Below are positions 1-5,169 of a DNA stretch of 9,936 nucleotides, piece by piece. Both the position numbers and the translations under genes were made by a program. The DNA lies in contig ONXW01000170.1 of the NCBI GenBank assembly GCA_900321915.1, forward strand, positions 1 through 9,936, read 5' to 3'. Source of the DNA: an uncultured Eubacteriales bacterium. Lineage in GTDB: Bacteria > Bacillota > Clostridia > Lachnospirales > Lachnospiraceae. Numbering within the stretch: position 1 is the stretch's first letter; each line of letters begins with the position of its first letter. The notes under the pieces were generated by a model. That model did no database searches, was not told the DNA's origin, and saw only the letters and a program-made list of their open reading frames with translations.

Positions 1-722
1 AGGAACTCTTCCTCGCTGATAAAGTGTACGGTGGTATCGTAATCAGAGAAATAGTTCGGCATCTCTTTGATCTCTTTTTCGATGGCTGCCGGATCTGCGC
101 CCTCTTCCAGGACGACAAAGCACTCCCTGGTATGCTTCTGGCGGGTGGTGAGCTCCGGGTTCTTGCCCGCGCGCACTGCCTCAAGGGCGCTGTCTACCGG
201 AATGGTATACTGCTTCGCGTTCTTCACTCCCTTGATTCTGCGGACCGCGTCGGAATGTCCCTGGGAAACGCCCTTGCCCCAGAAAGTATAATCCTTGCCG
301 TTCGGCAGGACGGCGTTCGCGTAAACGCGGTTCAGGGAGAACATGCCGGGATCCCAGCCGCAGGAAATGACAGCCAGCTTGCCGCCGCTCTTTGCCGCCG
401 CGTCAACATTGGCAAAATGCTCCGGAATCCTCGCGTGTGTGTCAAAGCTGTCAATGCAGACGAAATCCTTCGCCAGCTGCGGGGTCTGGACCGGAAGATC
501 CGTGGCGCTTCCGCCGCAGAGGATCAGCACGTCAATCCTGTCCTTCCATTCGCCGATCTCGCCTGCCGGAACTACCGGGACGCCCTCGGTGAGGATTTTG
601 ACCGATGCCGGATCTCTCCGCGTAAATACCGCGACAAGTTCCATGTCAGGGGCCGCCTTGACCGCCAGCTCCACGCCGCGCCCAAGATTGCCGTAACCAT
701 TGATGCCGATTCTGATACTCAT
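1..722 (-). CDS. ddh: meso-diaminopimelate D-dehydrogenase, C-terminus cut by left edge
   Basis: NADP-dependent enzyme (EC 1.4.1.16) that makes meso-diaminopimelate in one step from tetrahydrodipicolinate and ammonia, for lysine and peptidoglycan cross-linking; cytoplasmic. I translated 240 residues by hand from the ATG at 722; the family is about 320-326 residues, so roughly the last quarter is missing. Seen: an N-terminal dinucleotide-binding GINGYGNLGRG (residues 6-16), CGGSATDLP (69-77), the substrate-site segment CGWDPGMFS (121-129) and FWGKGVSQGHSDAVRRI (147-163). These match the Corynebacterium glutamicum enzyme closely as I recall it. The start is fixed by AGGAGG at 731-736, 8 bases upstream. 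It lies 76 bases after the ABC permease stop with no clear terminator or promoter between, so read-through from the polysaccharide genes is possible. Function is nearly certain; membership of the same operon is inference. Confidence 0.95.
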   Translation of the reverse strand, partial: MSIRIGINGYGNLGRGVELAVKAAPDMELVAVFTRRDPASVKILTEGVPVVPAGEIGEWKDRIDVLILCGGSATDLPVQTPQLAKDFVCIDSFDTHARIPEHFANVDAAAKSGGKLAVISCGWDPGMFSLNRVYANAVLPNGKDYTFWGKGVSQGHSDAVRRIKGVKNAKQYTIPVDSALEAVRAGKNPELTTRQKHTRECFVVLEEGADPAAIEKEIKEMPNYFSDYDTTVHFISEEEF

Positions 723-730
723 CTCTGATA

Positions 731-736
731 CCTCCT
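731..736 (-). promoter_or_regulatory. ribosome binding site of ddh
   Basis: A perfect AGGAGG on the minus strand, 8 bases before the ATG at 722. It decides the ddh start. The rest of the 76-base gap (723-798) is GC-rich in its upstream half and AT-richer near the RBS. I found neither a hairpin followed by a T-run nor a good -35/-10 pair there. Confidence 0.85.
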
Positions 737-798
737 GTATGTCTTTCTATTTTCGAAACCGCCAGGCTCTCCCCGCCGCCGGACCGTCTCACTGCAGC

Positions 799-1614
799 TT
801 ACAGTACATCTGAAAAATGCGGCCTGAGCTTCCTGAAGACCCTGAGCCCCAGGATAAGCAGGGCAAATGTCACCGCCCAGAAATAAACCGTCATGGTCGG
901 CCGCATGAAAAACCAGTCCCCCGTCAGCATGGAATCCCTGTATCCCGCCGCGATATAGTAGAAGGGATTCAGCTTGAAAAAGATTTCCAGCCACGCGGCC
1001 CGGCTGGTAAAAATATGCTCGTCATACATGATGGGCGTGAGCCACATCCCGAACTGCAGGCAGATACCCACAATCTGCGCCATGTCCTTGAAAAAGATCT
1101 GCACCGCGCCGGTCAGGAACATAATGCCAAGGCTCAGCATGGACAGCGCGAAGGCGTAATAGAAAATCTGCAGCCAGGACAGCATGGGCGCCCGCCCGTC
1201 CAGGAGATACAGCCCGAACATGATCACCAGGAAGCACAGATGGACCATAAAGCAGGAAATCAGCTTGATGACCGGCAGCAGTTCCACCCGGAACACCACC
1301 TTCTTGACGAGGTAGCTGTACTCCTGCAGGGTATTGGTGCCCATATTGAGCGCTTCGCTGAAATAAAACCAGGGAATGATGCCCGGGGCCAGCCAGATAA
1401 CATAGGAGGCGTTCGGTACCGGCGGCGCATTCTTCATGCCGTGCTCGCCGAAAATGAACGCGTAGATGGCGATTGTTACCAGGGGCTGGATGAACATCCA
1501 TATCACGCCGAAATAGGAGCCGACAAAACGCTTTCGGAAGTCGGCCTTCGCCAGTTCCAGCACCATTTTCCGGTTTTTAATAACATCCCGGAAGAGGGAA
1601 AATAACGTTCTCAT
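799..1614 (-). CDS. ABC-2 type polysaccharide export permease (Wzm/RgpC/TagG-like)
   Basis: Membrane subunit of an ABC transporter that moves a lipid-linked polysaccharide or teichoic-acid-like polymer out across the cytoplasmic membrane. The 271 residues are normal for the family. Seen: a cytoplasmic amphipathic N-terminus (1-33), then SYFGVIWMFIQPL (33-45) leading into the first membrane segment, further hydrophobic segments near 70-90, 112-137, 148-172, 180-196 and 240-258, the FFKDMAQIVG motif (174-183), a KLNPFYY loop (214-220), and the C-terminal FRKLRPHFSDVL (260-271) typical of Wzm/TagG proteins. It follows rfbC by 30 bases, with AGAGG about 9 bases before the ATG. Odd: family members are normally followed at once by their ATPase (Wzt/RgpD/TagH), but here ddh follows, and no ATPase occurs anywhere in the window. 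The polymer exported is inferred from neighbours to contain rhamnose. Confidence 0.92.
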   Translation of the reverse strand: MRTLFSLFRDVIKNRKMVLELAKADFRKRFVGSYFGVIWMFIQPLVTIAIYAFIFGEHGMKNAPPVPNASYVIWLAPGIIPWFYFSEALNMGTNTLQEYSYLVKKVVFRVELLPVIKLISCFMVHLCFLVIMFGLYLLDGRAPMLSWLQIFYYAFALSMLSLGIMFLTGAVQIFFKDMAQIVGICLQFGMWLTPIMYDEHIFTSRAAWLEIFFKLNPFYYIAAGYRDSMLTGDWFFMRPTMTVYFWAVTFALLILGLRVFRKLRPHFSDVL

Positions 1615-1644
1615 TTACCAGTGCCTCTGCTTATGCGGAATGAC

Positions 1645-2253
1645 TCAGACAGAAAAGTGAAAGGTGTCTTTCAGCCCGTCCCACTTCTGGTCCTTGTCGC
1701 TCAGATTAAGGGGTGTCCCGTCGTCCAGCATGTAGCCGTCCGCTGACGCGCTGCCGGGATAGCTTCCCACAACATGGGGCCACTCGATCCCGATCTCCGG
1801 GTCATTCCACGCGAGGCCGCTCTCATCGCCCGGATGCCAGAAGTCCGTCACCTTATAACAGAATTCCGCCGTGTCGGAAAGGACCAGGAAGCCGTGGGCA
1901 AATCCCTCCGAGATATAAAACTGCTTCTTGTTCTCCTCGCTCAGCTCCACGCCGTACCACTGGCCGTAGGTGCTGCTCCCCTCGCGGAGATCCACCGCCA
2001 CGTCAAACACACACCCCCGGATCACGCGGACCAGCTTGCCCTGGGGATACTGCTTCTGGAAATGCAGCCCCCGCAGCACTCCCTTTGCGGACATGCTCTG
2101 GTTGTCCTGCACAAAAACCATGTCAAGGCCGGCTTCATGCATGTCGTTCTGGTTGTATGTCTCCATAAAATAGCCGCGCGCATCCCCGTGCACAGCGGGC
2201 TCAATCACGTAGAGGCCCTCGATCGGGCATTTTGTCACTTTAATCTGTCCCAT
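1645..2253 (-). CDS. rfbC: dTDP-4-dehydrorhamnose 3,5-epimerase
   Basis: Cupin-fold epimerase (RmlC, EC 5.1.3.13), the third step from glucose-1-phosphate to dTDP-L-rhamnose; cytoplasmic. The 202 residues run slightly longer than the roughly 183 of Salmonella RmlC because of an insert near residues 160-182, which I recall from clostridial homologues. Seen: GDARGYFMETYNQ (23-35), VLRGLHFQ with the catalytic-base His64, QGKLVRV with Lys73, FDVAVDLR (83-90), ISEGFAHGF (114-122), the active-site Tyr133 in FCYKVT, WNDPEIGIEWP (149-159) and LSDKD (184-188), whose Asp188 would complete the His-Asp pair. The start at 2253 has GAGGAG 7 bases upstream, inside the end of the preceding gene, which it overlaps by 14 bases. 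rmlA, rmlB and rmlD are absent from the window and must lie elsewhere if dTDP-rhamnose is made. Confidence 0.96.
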   Translation of the reverse strand: MGQIKVTKCPIEGLYVIEPAVHGDARGYFMETYNQNDMHEAGLDMVFVQDNQSMSAKGVLRGLHFQKQYPQGKLVRVIRGCVFDVAVDLREGSSTYGQWYGVELSEENKKQFYISEGFAHGFLVLSDTAEFCYKVTDFWHPGDESGLAWNDPEIGIEWPHVVGSYPGSASADGYMLDDGTPLNLSDKDQKWDGLKDTFHFSV

Positions 2254-2614
2254 GTTTTTTCTCCTCGCCGCTCATTTCCCGCTCGTGTTCACGGCGTTCC
2301 AGCGCCATCTCCTGCGCCAGCCGCCGGATCTGCGCTTCCAGCTTTGACACGGTCAGCGTCATCCGGAAGAGCTTCACAATCAGCAGGAAAATCACTGCCA
2401 TATAAATAAAATTAGCTGTTGAATACGTTCCCGCAAGCCCCGACAGCACATCCGGAACCTTCGGAAACAGGGCAAACACCACCAGGACCAGGCAGAACCC
2501 GATCCAGTAAATGGAATCCTCTATCTGCATCTGGGATTTCCGGATTTTCTTTAAAATCACAGCGGTGGTCAGTATGGAAATCACCGTCACCACCACCCGA
2601 AGCGTGAATGTCAT
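2240..2614 (-). CDS. DUF2304 small membrane protein (GacJ-like glycosyltransferase partner)
   Basis: A 124-residue protein with hydrophobic segments at about 5-21, 35-50 and 66-82, followed by a charged, probably coiled-coil tail (88-118, KLEAQIRRLAQEMALERREH). Seen: a basic loop LKKIRKSQMQIEDSIYW (21-37) and LFPKVPD (49-55), a pattern typical of DUF2304. Proteins of this family often sit beside short GT2 enzymes; from memory, GacJ of group A Streptococcus binds GacI and stimulates undecaprenyl-phosphate-GlcNAc synthesis. The GT2 gene directly upstream lacks membrane helices of its own, so this protein may anchor or activate it (inference). I chose the ATG at 2614, with AAGGGG 6 bases upstream. 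A 10-residue extension would begin at a TTG (2644) lying in a hairpin and lacking a good RBS. It overlaps rfbC by 14 bases. Confidence 0.85.
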   Translation of the reverse strand: MTFTLRVVVTVISILTTAVILKKIRKSQMQIEDSIYWIGFCLVLVVFALFPKVPDVLSGLAGTYSTANFIYMAVIFLLIVKLFRMTLTVSKLEAQIRRLAQEMALERREHEREMSGEEKKHGTD

Positions 2615-2636
2615 ACCTTTCCCCTTCTCCTGCCCT

Positions 2637-2658
2637 GCAGGCAAGGATCACTGCCTGC
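2637..2658 (-). other. short hairpin in the GT2-DUF2304 gap
   Basis: A perfect 7-base inverted repeat (GCAGGCA ... TGCCTGC) with an 8-base loop lies between the stop of the DPM1/GacI-like gene (2670) and the DUF2304 ATG (2614), just before that gene's purine-rich RBS stretch. No T-run follows, so it is not a normal intrinsic terminator. It could affect mRNA processing or initiation, or be chance. Confidence 0.4.
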
Positions 2659-2669
2659 GCTGTCCCTGT

Positions 2670-3350
2670 TCAGCGGAATCCCTGGATGACCAGGATGGAA
2701 ACCAGCATTTTCACCATATATGATGCCGACCTGAGCGGCGTCAGGTAGCTTTCCCCGCCCATACGCTCGTCCATTTCCACCGGAACCTCCGCCACACGGG
2801 CTCCCTTCCTAATCAGATGAGAGACGGTATCCGGCTCCGGACCAAAATTCAGCCCTTCCGCCAGTATGCCGATCATCCTTCGGTTGAACATCCGCATCCC
2901 GGAGGTAGGGTCTTTGATAACCTTTCCCGTCGTCATCTTTATGGCAAAGCCTATCATGCGGCTTCCGATCATGCGTGGGGTAAAGGGTTTTTTCCTGTCC
3001 GCAAACCGGGATCCGATGACGATGTCGTAGCCTTCGTCCATCTTCTCTTTCATGCTGCGGATAAATTCCGGACGGTGCTGGCCGTCCCCGTCAATCTGTA
3101 TGGCGTTCTCATATCCGTAGCGGGCGGCGTACCTGAGCCCCGCCTGGAAGCCGCCAGCCAGCCCGAGGTTCACAGGGAGATCCAGCATATTGAACCCGCA
3201 CTCCCTGCAGATCTCAGCCGTCCTGTCCGTCGACCCGTCGTTCACTACGACGTAATCGTACTCAGGACAGGTGTCGGCGAGCCGCCGCACAACCCTCTCA
3301 ATGTTTTCCGCTTCATTGAATGCCGGGATTATTACCAGTACATCCCTCAT
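2670..3350 (-). CDS. GT2 DPM1-like / GacI-like glycosyltransferase (probable polyprenyl-phosphate sugar synthase)
   Basis: A 226-residue GT-A fold enzyme, likely moving a sugar from a nucleotide donor to undecaprenyl phosphate on the inner face of the membrane. Seen: VIIPAFNEAENI (6-17), VVVNDGSTDRT (34-44), NLGLAGGFQAGL (61-72), the metal/donor site DGDGQH (87-92), IGSRF (112-116) and DPTSGMRMFNR (147-157), all typical of DPM1-like GT2 proteins. It has no C-terminal transmembrane pair, unlike GtrB-type enzymes; the following DUF2304 protein probably supplies the membrane contact. The start is the ATG at 3350, which overlaps the previous gene's TGA (ATGA) and has GGAG 9 bases upstream. An in-frame extension to 3452 would be encoded inside the upstream gene and carries no family motif. 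The sugar cannot be read from the sequence. Confidence 0.9.
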   Translation of the reverse strand: MRDVLVIIPAFNEAENIERVVRRLADTCPEYDYVVVNDGSTDRTAEICRECGFNMLDLPVNLGLAGGFQAGLRYAARYGYENAIQIDGDGQHRPEFIRSMKEKMDEGYDIVIGSRFADRKKPFTPRMIGSRMIGFAIKMTTGKVIKDPTSGMRMFNRRMIGILAEGLNFGPEPDTVSHLIRKGARVAEVPVEMDERMGGESYLTPLRSASYMVKMLVSILVIQGFR

Positions 3351-4285
3351 AATATGCCACTCCAGTAACTCTGATTCATCGTAAGCCTGCGCACCAGCCA
3401 TTTCGGCAGCTTCCTGTAATTTTTCCCCAGGAGGTAGCCGGTATACTTGCATCCGCTGTGTAGCACAAGCTTCGGCAGGAGCAGAGCCCGGCCGTGCCGC
3501 ATGAGATATGCCGCCGTCCGTTTTACCAGCTGTATGCCTTCCCCTTCTGACGAAATGCCCCCGAACACCTCCGGATGGTCCGCCTGGGATACCGCGAGGT
3601 CAAAATTCCTGTGCACCTGCTCCATCGCCCCGTAATTGTGGGAATGGATCACCTTTGCCTCCGCGCAGTAGCCGACGGCATATCCCCGGCGGATCGCCAG
3701 CCCCGCGTAAATCATATCTTCATTGAAGACGGTCTTCTTCAGGAATCCGCCCATCCTGTCATAGATATCCCTGCGGTAGGCGGCGCACACATTGGAGCAG
3801 AAAAATGTCTTGATCCCCATGACTGGGAGGTCGCTCTCCCTCTTCATCCGGCTCGTTTCCGGATAATTGAACTGTCTCGTATAGCGCTCTATGATGCCGC
3901 AGTCCGGCGCGGCAAGCTGTCTCGCGCAGACAGCGGCCACATCGTCTTCCGAGTACAGCATTTTCAGCAGGTTTTCAATGAGGTCACGGTCGCAGGGAAC
4001 CGCGTCCTGGGTCATGCAGATAAAAGCGTCCGCGTCAGACCGCTGAATGGCCAGGTCCCTCGTTCCGCCGTGGTCAAATTCCTCCCTGGACACGTGGAAC
4101 ACTTCCGGCACCTGTCCGCCGCACACCTCCCGGACGTGCTCCGAATCCCAGTACTCTTCGCCGGTATTCACCACGATGATGCGGCGGGGCGGGACATTCT
4201 GCGACAGAAGCCTCTGCAAAAGTATATCAAATTTTCGTCCCGGCCGAAAAGTCGGAATAATCACATCCACCGATTTATTCTGCAT
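3347..4285 (-). CDS. GT2 rhamnosyltransferase-like glycosyltransferase
   Basis: A 312-residue cytoplasmic GT-A enzyme that probably extends the lipid-linked glycan, with dTDP-L-rhamnose as the likely donor. Seen: VDVIIPTFRPG (6-16), IIVVNTGE (36-43), the pattern EEFDHGGTRDLAI (68-80) and ICMTQDAVP (89-97), which are the usual marks of bacterial rhamnosyltransferases of the RfbF type, then FFCSNVCAAYRRDIY (161-175), the acceptor-site NED (188-190) and VIHSHNYG (212-219). The basic C-terminus (279-302) may touch the membrane. rfbC four genes downstream in the same run supports the rhamnose assignment. The ATG at 4285 is 14 bases after the previous stop with a weak GGGG-type RBS; its stop overlaps the next start. 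The family is sure; donor and linkage are inferred. Confidence 0.88.
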   Translation of the reverse strand: MQNKSVDVIIPTFRPGRKFDILLQRLLSQNVPPRRIIVVNTGEEYWDSEHVREVCGGQVPEVFHVSREEFDHGGTRDLAIQRSDADAFICMTQDAVPCDRDLIENLLKMLYSEDDVAAVCARQLAAPDCGIIERYTRQFNYPETSRMKRESDLPVMGIKTFFCSNVCAAYRRDIYDRMGGFLKKTVFNEDMIYAGLAIRRGYAVGYCAEAKVIHSHNYGAMEQVHRNFDLAVSQADHPEVFGGISSEGEGIQLVKRTAAYLMRHGRALLLPKLVLHSGCKYTGYLLGKNYRKLPKWLVRRLTMNQSYWSGIL

Positions 4286-4299
4286 CTGTCATCCCCGCA

Positions 4300-5100
4300 T
4301 CAGTCATACTCTCTGCTGGCATACCCGTAAAACCGGAGAAGAAACTCCGCGAGCCTCCGCGGAAGCATTCTCCGGAACATGGATTCTTCCTCCCGGAACC
4401 GTTCCCGGTTTACGATAAGCGCCTTTGTCGCCGACCCGTCATGGATACGGTAGGCGATGAGGGGTTTCTCCGAGACGACAAACCGCCCCTTCCTCTGTGC
4501 CAGATCGTACAGGTTGTCCCAGTCCAGCGCATAGCGGTACCCTGACCGGAACATATCCTCCCCGATCAGTTCCTTGTGATAGGTGCAGCTCGGGCAGCAA
4601 ATGGAATTGCCGAACAGGACAGCCGTCTTTTTAAGCCATGCCCGATCCGTCAGGATACGCAGCCTGAGAGGCAGGCGCAGGAGCTTTTTCACCAGCCAGG
4701 GGAGGTTCCATGTATCGTCTTCGGCATGCCCGTCCCGCATCCGCAGGGTTGCGTAGTCGCTGGCGAATACCGTCATGTCCGGCCACCGCCCGTAGGCCCG
4801 GATCAGCTCTTCCGTATAATTTTTGCGGTAGATATCGTCCTGGTGGGCTATCGTAACCAGCCGTCCTTTTGCCATGCGGTAGGCGTACAGCCAGTCCTCC
4901 CGGATGCCCGGCTCCCCGTCCCGAACATACAGCGGGATGCGGTACCTCTCTGTCAGCTCATAAAGCCACGGTCCGGGCGTCGCCGTGCAGCAGATAATCT
5001 CCGTCTTCACCGTCTGCCCGAGAAGGGAACGGATGCACTGCTCCAGATAGGGGGATTCCCCGTAGGCGCAGATGGCAAATGTATGCAGTGTCTTCTCCAT
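4300..5100 (-). CDS. GT2 family glycosyltransferase, acceptor unknown
   Basis: A 266-residue cytoplasmic GT-A protein, probably adding one sugar of the repeat unit or a primer residue. Seen: FAICAYGESPYLEQCIRSLL (8-27), typical of the GT2 N-terminus, and AHQDDIY (85-91) as the DXD-like donor/metal site, then GNSICCPSCTY (164-174), LDWDNLYDLAQRKGRFV (192-208) and YRIHDGSATK (217-226), a set I recognise from uncharacterised clostridial GT2 proteins. Odd: the usual VDDGSTD strand is replaced by CCTATPGP (37-44). It is the first gene after a strong promoter (5135-5163) and has AAGGAAG 6 bases before the ATG at 5100. The next gene follows after 14 bases. Sugar and linkage cannot be assigned. Confidence 0.85.
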   Translation of the reverse strand: MEKTLHTFAICAYGESPYLEQCIRSLLGQTVKTEIICCTATPGPWLYELTERYRIPLYVRDGEPGIREDWLYAYRMAKGRLVTIAHQDDIYRKNYTEELIRAYGRWPDMTVFASDYATLRMRDGHAEDDTWNLPWLVKKLLRLPLRLRILTDRAWLKKTAVLFGNSICCPSCTYHKELIGEDMFRSGYRYALDWDNLYDLAQRKGRFVVSEKPLIAYRIHDGSATKALIVNRERFREEESMFRRMLPRRLAEFLLRFYGYASREYD

Positions 5101-5134
5101 TCCGTTCTTCCTTTCCCGTGTCCCATTTCAGATA

Positions 5135-5163
5135 ACTATAGGATCTTTCCGGATTATTGTCAA
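5135..5163 (-). promoter_or_regulatory. near-consensus sigma-A promoter inside the cluster
   Basis: Read on the minus strand: TTGACA (5158-5163), a 17-base spacer, then TATAGT (5135-5140). This is one base off the full vegetative consensus with ideal spacing. It begins 6 bases after the DUF2142 stop and fills most of the 69-base gap before the GT2 gene at 5100. A start site near 5128 would give a leader of about 28 bases containing the RBS at 5107-5113. It should drive the lower half of the cluster, from the GT2 to the ABC permease and perhaps ddh, independently of the upper half. No operator-like repeat is visible around it. Confidence 0.8.
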
Positions 5164-5169
5164 ATACTG

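Noticed and set aside
421..460. Two TTGACA-like hexamers on the minus strand within ddh
   Set aside because: They are inside the coding sequence, overlap conserved ddh residues and have no matching -10 box at proper spacing.
24..728. Plus-strand open frame of 234 codons at the left end
   Set aside because: It is antisense to ddh, whose minus-strand translation matches meso-diaminopimelate dehydrogenase along all 240 visible residues.
723..798. Possible intrinsic terminator or promoter between the permease and ddh
   Set aside because: I looked for a GC-rich stem followed by T residues and for -35/-10 boxes on the minus strand and found no convincing pair. Only the ddh RBS is clear.
1022..1501. 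Minus-strand open frame of 159 codons in another frame of the permease gene
   Set aside because: It overlaps the permease in a different frame and shows no hydrophobic segments or motifs. It is a reading-frame shadow, as are 4958-5305, 5348-5971 and 8906-9166.
817..1605. Plus-strand open frame of 262 codons
   Set aside because: It mirrors the ABC permease gene almost exactly and has shadow-type composition. The same applies to plus-strand frames at 1774-2409, 2817-3368, 3575-4330, 4576-5214 and 8199-8978.
2615..2644. 10-residue N-terminal extension of the DUF2304 protein
   Set aside because: Its start codon is TTG, sits at the edge of a hairpin and lacks a suitable RBS, while the ATG at 2614 has AAGGGG at 6 bases.
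3351..3452. 34-residue N-terminal extension of the DPM1-like glycosyltransferase
   Set aside because: It would be encoded within the upstream gene and has no family motif. The ATG at 3350 has an RBS and an ATGA overlap, and begins just before the usual VIIPAFNE strand.
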